Assembly: GCF_019891545.1 (NCBI RefSeq)
Contig: NZ_JAHDIU010000010.1
Span: 52,551-116,550 of the forward strand
DNA: 64,000 nt
Direction of reading: 5' to 3'
Source of the DNA: Flavobacterium coralii
Lineage (GTDB): Bacteria; Bacteroidota; Bacteroidia; Flavobacteriales; Flavobacteriaceae
Shown: one piece after another, positions 51,755-60,624 of the stretch
How the letters are laid out: the number at the start of each line of letters is the position of its first letter
How positions within the stretch are numbered: the stretch's first letter is position 1
Notes under the pieces: model-generated
Told to the model about the DNA's origin: nothing
The model's database searches: none
Seen by the model: the letters and a program-made list of their open reading frames with translations, nothing else
Position numbers and translations under genes: made by a program

Positions 51755-52597
51755 ATGGCAAACGCATCTATTCAGAAGGTTGAAACTAAAGGTGGTTCTT
51801 CTAAAGGATCTAATGTATTCGCGGCACTGGCTATCGTTATCTGTATTATTGTAGGTATACTAGTGTGGAAATTCATCATGGGCCACCCATCAAACTTTGA
51901 AGATAATAACCCTGAAGGGCACCCGCTGCCTGGTAACTACCTTGGTATGGTTTACAAAGGAGGTTATGTGGTACCGGTACTTATGGGCTTATTCCTTATG
52001 TCGGTGGTTTTCTCTATCGAGCGTCTATTTGTTATCAACAAAGCTGCAGGTAAAGGTAATGTAGAAACTTTTGTAAGGAAAGTACAAAACCAGATTGCTG
52101 CAGGAAACATAAACGAAGCTATGGCTGAGTGCGACAAGCAACAAGGTACTGTAGCTAACGTAGTTAAAGCCGGTCTTTTAAAGTATGAAGAAGTTAAAAG
52201 GGAAGGTTTTGACAGCGAAAGGGCAGAAGCTGCTATACAGCAGGAAATAGAGGAGGCTACTTCTCTTGAGATGCCGATGCTTGAGAAAAACCTTGTAGTA
52301 ATATCTACACTTGTATCTATCGGTACGCTTTGCGGTCTATTAGGTACGGTAACAGGTATGATTAAGGCGTTCTCTGCTCTTGGTGCAGGTTCTACGCCGG
52401 ACTCTTCTCAGCTTGCAAACGGTATCTCTGAAGCACTTATCAACACTGCTACAGGTATCGCAACATCTACAGTAGCAATTATTGCTTACAACTCGTTTAC
52501 TTCTAAGATAGACAAGCTTACTTACTCTATTGATGAGGCTGGTTTTACAATCACCCAGACTTACAGGCGTTTCAGGGCTCGTGCCAACAACGCTTAA
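51755..52597 (+). CDS. exbB: MotA/TolQ/ExbB proton channel protein
   Basis: A 280-residue inner-membrane protein. One helix near residues 22-42, a second near 70-92, then a cytoplasmic region (E-C-D-K-Q-Q-G) and two C-terminal helices with L-V-V-I-S-T-L-V-S-I-G-T-L-C-G-L-L-G-T-V-T-G-M-I and N-T-A-T-G-I-A-T-S-T-V-A, the proton-channel helices. With ExbD and TonB it powers outer-membrane receptors. First gene of a seven-gene operon. Confidence 0.93.
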   Translation: MANASIQKVETKGGSSKGSNVFAALAIVICIIVGILVWKFIMGHPSNFEDNNPEGHPLPGNYLGMVYKGGYVVPVLMGLFLMSVVFSIERLFVINKAAGKGNVETFVRKVQNQIAAGNINEAMAECDKQQGTVANVVKAGLLKYEEVKREGFDSERAEAAIQQEIEEATSLEMPMLEKNLVVISTLVSIGTLCGLLGTVTGMIKAFSALGAGSTPDSSQLANGISEALINTATGIATSTVAIIAYNSFTSKIDKLTYSIDEAGFTITQTYRRFRARANNA

Positions 52598-52637
52598 TAT
52601 TAAGAGTAGTTAACTTATAAATAATTAGTGCCGGCTC

Positions 52638-52659
52638 CGGGGGAGAAGAATTTCCCCCG
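52638..52659 (+). other. G+C-rich hairpin between exbB and exbD
   Basis: A 7-bp stem (52638-52644 with 52653-52659), loop of 8 bases, in the 90-base gap after exbB. No T-run follows, so it is not a standard terminator. It could stabilise the upstream mRNA or reduce downstream expression; that is inference. Confidence 0.55.
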
Positions 52660-52687
52660 TGCCTGTACAAACAAGCTGATAATATAA

Positions 52688-53338
52688 ATGGCTAAAGTTA
52701 AAGTATCTAAAAAGAGCACAAGGATAGATATGACCGCAATGTGTGATGTGGCATTCCTTCTGTTGTCGTTCTTTATCATGACGGCTACTGCAAAGCAGCC
52801 CGAGCCGCATCCGGTAGATACTCCTGCTTCTACCGTACAGACAAAGCTGCCGGAAGAAAACCTGGCAACCATAACTGTGGGTGATGACAAGGCGTTTTTT
52901 ACTATGATGAGTCCTGAAGTAAGGAGAGGTGCGCTTGAGCGTATATCTCAGGAATATAATGTAACATTTACTGATGAGGAATACCAGGCTTTTGCAAACC
53001 TGCAGGGTTTTGGTGTTCCGTTAAACCAGCTTAAAGGGCTGTTAGCTATGGAGCCATCTGAAAGGATGGAAGAAGGCCTGCAGGGCGGTATTCCTTTTGA
53101 CTCTGTTAATAACCAGTTGGGAAGCTGGGTAAAAGCAGCAAGGGAAGCCCACAAAGCGGTTCTTGAAGAAAGGATGAGCAAGGGTGAAGAAGGCGTTGTT
53201 TTTAAAGACCTTGATATCGCGATAAAAGGTGATGCCGAAGAAGATTATCCTGTAATTAAGAGGGTAATAGACATACTACAGGAACAAAAGAAGAACAAAT
53301 TCTTCCTTGTGACTGGTTTAAGGGATGAAAATTTTTAA
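52688..53338 (+). CDS. exbD: ExbD/TolR family protein, long form
   Basis: A 216-residue ExbD-like protein: short cytoplasmic start, membrane helix near 17-36 with a conserved Asp (M-C-D-V-A-F-L-L-L-S-F-F-I-M), then a periplasmic part of about 175 residues, much longer than E. coli ExbD (141 residues in total). The first of two consecutive exbD genes. Confidence 0.9.
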   Translation: MAKVKVSKKSTRIDMTAMCDVAFLLLSFFIMTATAKQPEPHPVDTPASTVQTKLPEENLATITVGDDKAFFTMMSPEVRRGALERISQEYNVTFTDEEYQAFANLQGFGVPLNQLKGLLAMEPSERMEEGLQGGIPFDSVNNQLGSWVKAAREAHKAVLEERMSKGEEGVVFKDLDIAIKGDAEEDYPVIKRVIDILQEQKKNKFFLVTGLRDENF

Positions 53339-53358
53339 TTTAAAAGCATTACTGTAAA

Positions 53359-53925
53359 ATGGCAGAATTAAATACCGGCGGCGACGGTGGCAAAGGCAAA
53401 AAAGTAAGAAGTAAGAAAATGAACCCGGGTGTCGATCTTACCGCGATGGTGGATTTGGCATTCCTTTTGATTACTTTCTTTATGCTTACCACAACCCTGT
53501 CTAAGCCGCAATCAATGAATCTGGCTATGCCAGATAAAAATAAAGAAGAGCCAACTGATACACAAGCTGTAGCAAACGACCGTACCATGACCATTTTGCT
53601 TGGTAAAGATGACAGTGTGCTGTGGTATTTCGGTGAATTTGCTGCTCCTATTATCGAGCCTACAGAAAGTGCTTATGGTAAAGAGGGTATCCGTCAGGTA
53701 ATATTACAGAGAAAGGCTGCAGTTGAAGCAGCTTATAAAGGTCAGCTTGATGATAACGGTAACCAGAAAGGGCTTATTGTTATTATTAAGGCAAGTGATA
53801 AAACACACTATAAGAACCTTATAGATATCCTTGATGAAATGGCTATTACCAATATAAGCATATATGCGATTGGAGATATAACCAAGCCTGAGGTAGAGTT
53901 ACTGAAAGAAAAAGGAATGGATTAA
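53359..53925 (+). CDS. exbD: ExbD/TolR family protein, second copy
   Basis: A 188-residue paralog with helix near 25-45 (D-L-T-A-M-V-D-L-A-F-L-L-I-T-F-F-M) and a periplasmic domain with V-I-I-K-A-S-D-K-T-H-Y-K. Two different ExbD proteins beside one ExbB are usual in Bacteroidota. It follows the first copy by 20 bases. Confidence 0.9.
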   Translation: MAELNTGGDGGKGKKVRSKKMNPGVDLTAMVDLAFLLITFFMLTTTLSKPQSMNLAMPDKNKEEPTDTQAVANDRTMTILLGKDDSVLWYFGEFAAPIIEPTESAYGKEGIRQVILQRKAAVEAAYKGQLDDNGNQKGLIVIIKASDKTHYKNLIDILDEMAITNISIYAIGDITKPEVELLKEKGMD

Positions 53926-53958
53926 TTCCTTTTTAACTAACAATAAACATTAGAGATT

Positions 53959-54792
53959 ATGTCTAAGTTAAACATATTTAGAACCCAATGGATTGATATG
54001 GTTTTTGAAGGCCGTAACAAGAAATATGGTGCTTACCAGCTGCGTTCGGAAAACCCGAAAACAACAGTAAGGGCTATGATATTGGGTATATTGCTTTTCT
54101 CAGCCGCTATAGCTTCACCGCTAATATCACGCTACATCAGTGATAACTTAGGAACAGCTGACAAAGAAGAGAACCTTGATAAGGTTATAGAAGTGGTAGA
54201 CCTGCCACCACCACCGGCAGAAGAGCTTCCGCCACCACCGCCACCGCCACCGGTAGAAGAATACCAGGCACCAAAATCGGTTGTGGAAGAAGTAAAGTTC
54301 AAGCCGCTTGAAGTGAAGAAAAAGGATGAAGTAGTTGAAGAACCGCCTACAAAGGAAAAACTTGAGGTTGCTGACCCAAGTTCGCGTAACGCTGAGGCAA
54401 GCCCGACAGGTGATATCAATATTGGTAAGCCTGCAGGTGACCTTGACAAAGGTGTAGAGGCTCCTGATAACACGGTATATAACTCTGCCGGCCTTCAGGT
54501 GCAACCACAATACCCTGGTGGTATGGATGAGTTTTACAACTATGTGAACAAGAACTTCAGGATTCCTGATATAGACCAGGATATGACAGCGAGGATATAT
54601 GTATCTTTCGTTGTAGAAAAAGATGGTTCAATGACAGGTATAAAAGTACTTAGGGACCCTGGTTACGGACTTGGTAAAGAAGCTGAGCGTGTGCTTAAGT
54701 CAATGAAGAAAAAGTGGCAGCCGGGTATCCAGAACGGTAAGCCTGTAAGGGCTTCTTACAACCTGCCTATCACTATTAATATCAGGTCATAA
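53959..54792 (+). CDS. tonB: Energy transducer TonB
   Basis: A 277-residue TonB: cytoplasmic end with K-K-Y-G-A-Y-Q-L-R, membrane helix near 38-58, proline-rich spacer (P-P-P-P-A-E-E and P-P-P-P-P-P-P-P-V) at about 78-98, charged stretch, and a C-terminal TonB domain from about 180 (Q-P-Q-Y-P-G-G-M-D-E-F). Contacts TonB boxes of outer-membrane receptors. Its C-terminal domain resembles that of the M56 peptidase at 3232-4911. Confidence 0.94.
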   Translation: MSKLNIFRTQWIDMVFEGRNKKYGAYQLRSENPKTTVRAMILGILLFSAAIASPLISRYISDNLGTADKEENLDKVIEVVDLPPPPAEELPPPPPPPPVEEYQAPKSVVEEVKFKPLEVKKKDEVVEEPPTKEKLEVADPSSRNAEASPTGDINIGKPAGDLDKGVEAPDNTVYNSAGLQVQPQYPGGMDEFYNYVNKNFRIPDIDQDMTARIYVSFVVEKDGSMTGIKVLRDPGYGLGKEAERVLKSMKKKWQPGIQNGKPVRASYNLPITINIRS

Positions 54793-54806
54793 TAAAATAA
54801 AGCGGG

Positions 54807-55037
54807 ATGCTGAACAACAGAAGATCTCGGCAAGAAACACAGAAATCGCCCGTACAGCGATTTCTGTTTGTTTTAGGGATAGTGTTTTTTTTAATGTACC
54901 TTGTTTTGGGGCTTATTATAATTTTCTGGAAAGCGCTTCCATTTAATCTTACTCACAACGGCAGGCTTGCCTTTGGGGGTTTATTAATTGTATATGCTTT
55001 CATCAGGTTTATAAGGCTGCTTCAAAAAGGCAGGTAA
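54807..55037 (+). CDS. Small two-TM hypothetical protein
   Basis: A 76-residue protein with a basic N-terminus and two hydrophobic helices (about 19-41 and 51-66) and a basic C-terminal end. Located 14 bases after tonB and 10 bases before the PstS-like gene, so certainly part of the operon. Family not recognised. Confidence 0.7.
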   Translation: MLNNRRSRQETQKSPVQRFLFVLGIVFFLMYLVLGLIIIFWKALPFNLTHNGRLAFGGLLIVYAFIRFIRLLQKGR

Positions 55038-55047
55038 TTAATAGCAG

Positions 55048-55992
55048 ATGAAGAAACTAAGAAGTATATATTTCGGACTGCTGACGGTGGTTTTTGCTTT
55101 TACGCTTTTCTTTGCCTGCAAAGGCGAGGGCAGCGGAAGCGATGGCGCTAATGCCGAAATACCGGAAACATTAACCTCAGGCAGGGTTAATTTGTATGTA
55201 GATACTACAGTTCAGCCGATAGTTGAAGATGTACTTGCGGTATTCCATAGTGTTTACGACAGGGCTACTATACAGCAGGTGAATAGGACTGAAAGCGAAA
55301 TAATCAATGCCCTGCTTTCAGATTCTGCAAGTGTTGCGGTTTTACCCCGCATGCTTACAGATGATGAGGCACGTTACTTTGAAAAAAGGAAAATTACCCC
55401 GCGTGTAACGCCTTTTGCAACAGATGCCGTTGCATTTGTAGTAAACAATAAGGCAACAGACACCCTTCTTGACCCCGAAGAACTTTACAAAGCTTTAAGG
55501 GGAGAGCCTTCAACAATAAGCAAACTTGTTTTTGATAACCCCGGCTCAAGTACGGTACAATACCTGCTGAAAAAAGCAAATGCCGGCAAACTCCCTGCAC
55601 AGGGAATGTTTGCTTTAAAGTCTAACCGGGAAGTTATAGAATATGTGCGTGACAACAATGGAGCAGTCGGAATTGTAGGAGTAAACTGGCTGGTGCAGCC
55701 TCCGCTAAACCTGCAAAAAACTGTAGAAGATGTCACTGTCATGGCAGTAAAAAATGTTAAAACCGACACTACTGCCGCAGGGTACTACAAGCCCTCTCAA
55801 ACCAATATAGCTACGGGCGCATACCCATTTACCCGAAAGCTCTATTTGTTAAATTATCAGGGTAAGCAGGGTTTAGGCATGGGGTTTGCAACCTACTTAA
55901 GTGCACGCGAAGGACAGCGCATAATCCTGAAGTCAGGATTGCTGCCAGAAGAGATTCCCCCGAGGGAAATAAACGTGAGAAACGAACTATAA
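55048..55992 (+). CDS. PstS-like substrate-binding lipoprotein
   Basis: A 314-residue lipoprotein with a hydrophobic leader and lipobox cysteine (F-F-A-C24-K). It has the layout of PstS/phosphate-binding proteins: G-R-V-N-L-Y-V-D-T-T near the start of the mature part, D-A-V-A-F-V-V-N, D-N-P-G-S-S-T-V-Q-Y and a later F-T-R-K-L-Y-L-L-N. No ABC permease or ATPase genes are adjacent. Position in a TonB operon suggests a periplasmic or inner-membrane role with TonB-dependent uptake; ligand not certain. Confidence 0.8.
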   Translation: MKKLRSIYFGLLTVVFAFTLFFACKGEGSGSDGANAEIPETLTSGRVNLYVDTTVQPIVEDVLAVFHSVYDRATIQQVNRTESEIINALLSDSASVAVLPRMLTDDEARYFEKRKITPRVTPFATDAVAFVVNNKATDTLLDPEELYKALRGEPSTISKLVFDNPGSSTVQYLLKKANAGKLPAQGMFALKSNREVIEYVRDNNGAVGIVGVNWLVQPPLNLQKTVEDVTVMAVKNVKTDTTAAGYYKPSQTNIATGAYPFTRKLYLLNYQGKQGLGMGFATYLSAREGQRIILKSGLLPEEIPPREINVRNEL

Positions 55993-56020
55993 ACTGTAAA
56001 TAATTATAAAAGAGTATAAA

Positions 56021-57724
56021 ATGATCAAGACGAAAGATTTAAAATTCCTTGGTTTATCCCTTTTGCTATTCGGAGCGGCAAATGCCCAAAGTGCCGATGA
56101 AGCTAAAAAGGCTATTGATGCTGAAAAATTTCAGAAGGCCAAAACGATTTTAAAGAACCTTATTGCATCTGAGCCGGAAGAAGGTAAAAATTACTTTCTG
56201 TTAGGCGATGTATATCTTAAGCAAAAAGAGCAGGATTCTGCAGCCATTTATTTCAATAAAGGCAAAGCTGTAAAAAAGGATCCTGAATATAATACTATAG
56301 GCCTTGGGCATATAGATCTTAATAAAGGCAATACTGCCGCAGCACAGTCTAAATTTAAAGCAGTAGAAGACGGCCTTAGGCGTAAAGACAGTGAGCAGCT
56401 TGTATATATAGGCCGCGCTTATGTAAACGCTGAAAATCCTGACTACAATAAAGCCATAGAGGTTTTAAAGCGTGCTATTGCGAAAGACGATAAAAATGCA
56501 CAGGCTTACATAACACTCGGTGATGCTTATGTTGGTGCAGCCAAATACAACGAGGCTTTCCAGGCATATCGTGATGCAGTTGCACTCGATAATACAGCAC
56601 AAAGGGCAAGCCTTCAAATGGCGGTAATCACTAAAAACACAAGGGCTGCGTTTCCGGAAGCGGTTAGTGCTTTTGAGAACATCCTGAAAAAAGACCCTAA
56701 TTATGGCCCTGCATACAGGGAGCTTGCAGAAACATACTACCTATGGGCAAATACTGATACTGCCAAGTATGACCAGTATATGAAAAAAGCGCTTGAGAAC
56801 TATGAAAAGTACATGCAGCTTACTGATTACTCGCTTAACTCGCGTATGAGGCATGCTGACTTCTTAGTACTTGCGAGAGATTACAAAGCGCTTGAAGCTG
56901 AGGCTAAAAAAATGCAGGAGCTTGATAAAGTAAACCCGAGAATCTTACGCTACCTTGCTTACTCTGCTTATGAGAACGGTAACTTTAAGGCGAGCCTTGA
57001 TGCAATGAATGAGTTTATGGCAAAAGTAGAAAAAGCAAGGCTTATTGCCCGTGACTACCTCTATCTTGGCCTTGCCAAAATGGCTTCAACTGTAAATACT
57101 GATGCAGAAGGCAATACCACCATTACAGATCAGGCTAAATTTGACCAGGCAATTAAAGATATACAGAAAGCGGCAGAACTTGATATTGATATCACCAACG
57201 AGTTTAATGCGATAGGTAAAAAACTATTTGCACAAAAACTTTACGGCCCTGCTTCTTATGTTTTTGAAACGGCAATTTCAAACCCTGATAACAGGAATGC
57301 GTTTTATGATAACTTCTACCTTGCATATTCAATATATTACGATCACCTGAATATGACAGAGGAGGCTAAGAAAAACAATACAGAGCGCCTTAAGTTGGCG
57401 AGCACGGCTTTGGACAATGTAATTAAGCTTTCACCTGAAGCTCCGGATGCTTTCCTTTATAAAGCAAGGATAAACCAGGCTATTGGTTCAGAAGAATCAT
57501 ATGCAACAATGTCGGAAGCTTATGACAAATACATAGAGATTGTTGCCGCGAAAGCACAACGTACAGATGCCGAGAAGAAAAACCTGATTGAAGCTTACAG
57601 CAATGCCGGTGCTTACTACGCTATAACAAACAAGGCGAAAGGTAAAGAGTATTTTAATAAAGTGCTTGAGCTGGATCCTAATGATGCATTTGCAAAGCAG
57701 GAGCTGCAAAAACTTAAAAATTAA
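56021..57724 (+). CDS. Tetratricopeptide repeat protein, exported
   Basis: A 567-residue protein with signal peptide ending A-N-A-Q and then at least ten TPR-like helical pairs (for example N-Y-F-L-L-G-D-V-Y-L-K, Q-A-Y-I-T-L-G-D-A-Y-V-G-A-A-K-Y-N-E-A). No membrane helix besides the leader, so periplasmic. Last gene of the exb-tonB operon; a strong terminator follows. TPR proteins commonly act as scaffolds. Confidence 0.85.
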   Translation: MIKTKDLKFLGLSLLLFGAANAQSADEAKKAIDAEKFQKAKTILKNLIASEPEEGKNYFLLGDVYLKQKEQDSAAIYFNKGKAVKKDPEYNTIGLGHIDLNKGNTAAAQSKFKAVEDGLRRKDSEQLVYIGRAYVNAENPDYNKAIEVLKRAIAKDDKNAQAYITLGDAYVGAAKYNEAFQAYRDAVALDNTAQRASLQMAVITKNTRAAFPEAVSAFENILKKDPNYGPAYRELAETYYLWANTDTAKYDQYMKKALENYEKYMQLTDYSLNSRMRHADFLVLARDYKALEAEAKKMQELDKVNPRILRYLAYSAYENGNFKASLDAMNEFMAKVEKARLIARDYLYLGLAKMASTVNTDAEGNTTITDQAKFDQAIKDIQKAAELDIDITNEFNAIGKKLFAQKLYGPASYVFETAISNPDNRNAFYDNFYLAYSIYYDHLNMTEEAKKNNTERLKLASTALDNVIKLSPEAPDAFLYKARINQAIGSEESYATMSEAYDKYIEIVAAKAQRTDAEKKNLIEAYSNAGAYYAITNKAKGKEYFNKVLELDPNDAFAKQELQKLKN

Positions 57725-57743
57725 GTTGACAATTAATATAATG

Positions 57744-57775
57744 AACCGTTTCGGGCTTACCGGAACGGTTTTTTT
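57744..57775 (+). terminator. Intrinsic terminator of the exb-tonB operon
   Basis: An 11-bp stem with one G-T pair (57744-57754 with 57760-57770), 5-base loop, then five more T to 57775. It ends the operon 20 bases after the TPR gene. Confidence 0.88.
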
Positions 57776-57795
57776 ATACCCAAAATTTTAATGTG

Positions 57796-57803
57796 TATCT
57801 TTG
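57796..57803 (+). promoter_or_regulatory. -7 promoter box of queE
   Basis: TATCTTTG, matching TAnnTTTG, 18 bases before the ATG at 57822. Its position within the extended frame supports that ATG as the true start. Confidence 0.55.
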
Positions 57804-57821
57804 CATCCTATTTTTGAAAGA

Positions 57822-58454
57822 ATGCTGAAGAAGGAAATACAGATAGCAGTAGAAAAAGGCGAAATGCTGCCGCTTATGGAAGAGTTTTATACCATTCAGG
57901 GAGAAGGCTACCATACCGGCACTGCTGCCTATTTTATCCGTGTAGGGGGATGCGATGTGGGCTGCCACTGGTGTGATGTAAAAGAAAGCTGGAATGCAGA
58001 GCTGCATCCGCCAACAGGTGTAGCCACCATAGTGAATAATGCGGCTGCCCATGCCAAAACAATTGTGGTTACAGGCGGTGAGCCTTTAACGTGGGACATG
58101 CAGCCCCTAACCGCAGCCCTTAAGGAAAGGGGTCTAAAGGTGCATATAGAAACCTCCGGTGCATATCCTGTAACCGGTATTTGGGACTGGTTTTGCCTGT
58201 CACCTAAAAAAACAAAGTTGCCTGTGCAGGAAGCATATAACGCAGCTCATGAACTAAAGGTAATTATACACAACAGGCACGACTTTTTATTTGCGGAAGA
58301 ACAGGCCGCAAAAGTAAATGATAATGCCATATTGTTTCTTCAGCCGGAGTGGAGCAAAAAAGAGCAGATGACACCACTTATTGTAGATTATGTAATGAAT
58401 AATCCGAAATGGCGTGTATCTTTACAAACACATAAATACTTAAATATTCCATAA
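57822..58454 (+). CDS. queE: 7-carboxy-7-deazaguanine synthase
   Basis: Radical-SAM enzyme of queuosine (preQ0) biosynthesis. 210 residues from the ATG at 57822; the frame extends to a TTG at 57801 that lies on the -7 box. Cluster motif C44-D-V-G-C48-H-W-C51-D, substrate-binding F-Y-T-I-Q-G-E-G near 22-29, T-G-G-E-P-L-T near residue 82, and T-S-G-A-Y. queC, queD and queF are not in the window. Confidence 0.92.
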   Translation: MLKKEIQIAVEKGEMLPLMEEFYTIQGEGYHTGTAAYFIRVGGCDVGCHWCDVKESWNAELHPPTGVATIVNNAAAHAKTIVVTGGEPLTWDMQPLTAALKERGLKVHIETSGAYPVTGIWDWFCLSPKKTKLPVQEAYNAAHELKVIIHNRHDFLFAEEQAAKVNDNAILFLQPEWSKKEQMTPLIVDYVMNNPKWRVSLQTHKYLNIP

Positions 58455-58474
58455 CAATTTTAAAGACTAAAAAG

Positions 58475-58879
58475 ATGAAGAAACTATTATTAATTGCTGC
58501 ATTTATACTTACAACAAGCGTTGGCTTTGCACAGTCTGATGCTTTTAAGGCTGATGTTAAAAAACTGATGGAACTTTCTGGCAGTACAGACCAGATGGAT
58601 ATGGCAAAAAAACAGGTTATTGCAATGATTCCTGCCGATAAGCAGGCGGCATTCAGCAAAGACTTTGAAGAATCTTTAAAGCCGGTAATTGAGAAACAAC
58701 AAAAGTTTTATCTTACTGAGTTTACTCATGATGAGATAAAGCAGATAATCAAATTCTACGAATCTCCGGTTGGTAAAAAATTCGCTGAGAAAAACACAAA
58801 GCTGGCAGAAGCAAACATCCAGACAATGCAGGAGTGGAGCATGGAGCTTCAGGGCCTAATGATGAAATACATGCAGTAA
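58475..58879 (+). CDS. DUF2059 domain protein, exported
   Basis: A 134-residue protein with a signal peptide ending G-F-A-Q and the DUF2059 region (Y-L-T-E-F-T-H-D-E-I-K-Q-I-I-K-F-Y-E-S-P-V-G-K-K-F). Probably periplasmic; function unknown. Follows queE by 20 bases. A bidirectional terminator at 58901-58930 ends it. Confidence 0.85.
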   Translation: MKKLLLIAAFILTTSVGFAQSDAFKADVKKLMELSGSTDQMDMAKKQVIAMIPADKQAAFSKDFEESLKPVIEKQQKFYLTEFTHDEIKQIIKFYESPVGKKFAEKNTKLAEANIQTMQEWSMELQGLMMKYMQ

Positions 58880-58900
58880 CAGCAGCATGCTTACTAAATA

Positions 58901-58930
58901 AAAACCCGGCTTAAAGCCGGGTTTTTATTT
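58901..58930. terminator. Bidirectional intrinsic terminator
   Basis: A perfect 10-bp stem AAAACCCGGC/GCCGGGTTTT (58901-58910 with 58916-58925), loop TTAAA, T-rich after it and A-rich before it. It sits between convergent genes and can serve both strands. Confidence 0.88.
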
Positions 58931-59635
58931 TAAAGACAGTTTAGCAAGATAGTCATAATGCTCGCCTTCGGTTATTAACTCACAGTCAAGCCCGTTAGCA
59001 TGCGCCGCATTTTGCAGTGTGTTGTAATCTATATACATCCAGTCAAAAGGCTCTTCTGTTTCACCTTTGTAGCTAATAGTAAAAGTTACCTCTCCATAGT
59101 AGTCAACATCACCCGATATCCACTTTCCGCCATCTTCATCTTCGTCAAACATATAGATAATATCGCTGGAGTCAACCAGTATTTGTCCGCCGGGATTAAG
59201 TAAGGATTTCATTTTTTGCAGGAAAGCAGTTATGTTGTTTAGCCTGCCGCACATGCCTGCACCATTCATCAGCAAAAGTATAGTGTCAAATTTTTCACCT
59301 TCAAGTGCCATGATATCAGCGTTGCGTGCATCTTTCAAACCTCTTAATTTACAGGCTTCAATTGCTTTCGCTGATTTATCTATCGCTGTAACCGCTAAAC
59401 TTCGCTCGTTCTGCAGGTACAGGCTGTGGCTGCCCGCCCCGCATCCGGCATCGAGCACTCTACCCTTAGCAAGCTGCAATGCTTTTTGCTCTATCTCGGG
59501 CATTTCTTCATAACTCCTGAAAAGGTAGGCAACGCTCATTTCATCTTCTTCGGATATAGAAGTTTCTGTAACTAAATTCTCAGGGGCATTGCCTGTTTGG
59601 TAATCGAGTATGGCTTTTCCGAAAAGGTCTTTCAT
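58925..59635 (-). CDS. Class I SAM-dependent methyltransferase
   Basis: A 236-residue cytosolic methyltransferase. SAM-binding motif V-L-D-A-G-C-G-A-G-S-H-S near residue 59, acidic T-A-I-D-K-S loop and D-T-I-L-L-L-M-N-G-A. No target domain, so substrate unknown. Its stop overlaps the bidirectional terminator. Confidence 0.85.
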   Translation of the reverse strand: MKDLFGKAILDYQTGNAPENLVTETSISEEDEMSVAYLFRSYEEMPEIEQKALQLAKGRVLDAGCGAGSHSLYLQNERSLAVTAIDKSAKAIEACKLRGLKDARNADIMALEGEKFDTILLLMNGAGMCGRLNNITAFLQKMKSLLNPGGQILVDSSDIIYMFDEDEDGGKWISGDVDYYGEVTFTISYKGETEEPFDWMYIDYNTLQNAAHANGLDCELITEGEHYDYLAKLSLK

Positions 59636-59674
59636 TATTTTATACTTTTACAGCCTGAGAGGAAATGGATAGTA

Positions 59675-60166
59675 ATGGATGATTTTTTAAAGCAGCTCCC
59701 AAAGCTGGCCAAAGATAAGCATAACGAGAATAAAAAGTTTTTTGACAGGCTTAAAAAGAAAGCCCCTAAAAACATGGATTACATTATGCAGGACCTGCAT
59801 GAGGCGGAGTTTAAAAAAACAGACTGCCTTAGCTGTGCCAACTGCTGCAAGACAACCGGCCCGCTTTTTACAACAGCCGATATAGAGCGTATTGCAAAGC
59901 ATTTCAGGATGAAGCCGCAACAGTTTATAGAAAACTACCTGCGCATTGATGAAGATAATGATTATGTGCTGCAAAGCGTGCCGTGCACTTTCCTTGATAA
60001 TGAAAACTACTGTATGATATATGACGTGCGGCCAAAGGCATGCAGGGAGTTCCCGCACACCGACAGGAAGAAGTTCCAGCAGATAAGCAATCTTACTTTA
60101 AAGAATGTTGCTATTTGCCCGGCTGCCTATAACATTGTGGAAGAAATGAAAAAGAAGATATCATGA
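59675..60166 (+). CDS. YkgJ family cysteine-cluster protein
   Basis: A 163-residue protein from the ATG at 59675 (the frame runs on upstream into the divergent gene). The cysteine motif C-L-S-C-A-N-C-C (CxxCxxCC) near residue 50 and the later P-C-T-F-L and C-R-E-F-P-H fit the YkgJ (PF03692) metal-chelating family. Likely binds iron or zinc; biological role unclear. Overlaps the next gene by 4 bases. Confidence 0.88.
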   Translation: MDDFLKQLPKLAKDKHNENKKFFDRLKKKAPKNMDYIMQDLHEAEFKKTDCLSCANCCKTTGPLFTTADIERIAKHFRMKPQQFIENYLRIDEDNDYVLQSVPCTFLDNENYCMIYDVRPKACREFPHTDRKKFQQISNLTLKNVAICPAAYNIVEEMKKKIS

Positions 60167-60573
60167 GGCAGGTATATAAATCAAAAATTGATATATGGCT
60201 TTTAGCAGTGGTGTTTGTTCCTCTGCTTGCTGTTTTAGTGCAGGTATTAGTTACATTCACGTGGGGCTTGGTTGCTTTAATTGCAGTCATTATTGCTGTA
60301 ATGGTATATATGTTTACAACCACTAAATATGTAATCGATAACAATTCATTACAGGTTAATATTGGTTTTATCCGTTATTATCATATAAAAATAAGCAACA
60401 TTACCGCCGTAAGAAAAACAAATAACCCGCTTAGCGCGCCTGCACTTTCTTTAAAGCGTCTTGAAGTGCGGTATGGCAAAAGTTTTGATTACATCCTGAT
60501 TTCTCCGAAAGACAGGGATGCCTTTATAGAAGATCTCCTCAAAATTAATCCGTCTATAAAAGTAGATGTGTAA
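60163..60573 (+). CDS. PH-domain membrane protein
   Basis: A 136-residue protein: two adjacent membrane helices (about 10-50) and a small beta-rich cytoplasmic domain (K-Y-V-I-D-N-N-S-L-Q-V-N-I through I-S-P-K-D-R-D-A-F), the bacterial PH-domain arrangement (bPH). Overlaps the YkgJ-like gene by 4 bases. Function unknown. Confidence 0.8.
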   Translation: MRQVYKSKIDIWLLAVVFVPLLAVLVQVLVTFTWGLVALIAVIIAVMVYMFTTTKYVIDNNSLQVNIGFIRYYHIKISNITAVRKTNNPLSAPALSLKRLEVRYGKSFDYILISPKDRDAFIEDLLKINPSIKVDV

Positions 60574-60624
60574 TATTTCCGGAAGCAAAATTTTGTAGTT
60601 TTACCGCGCATAATTTTAATCATA

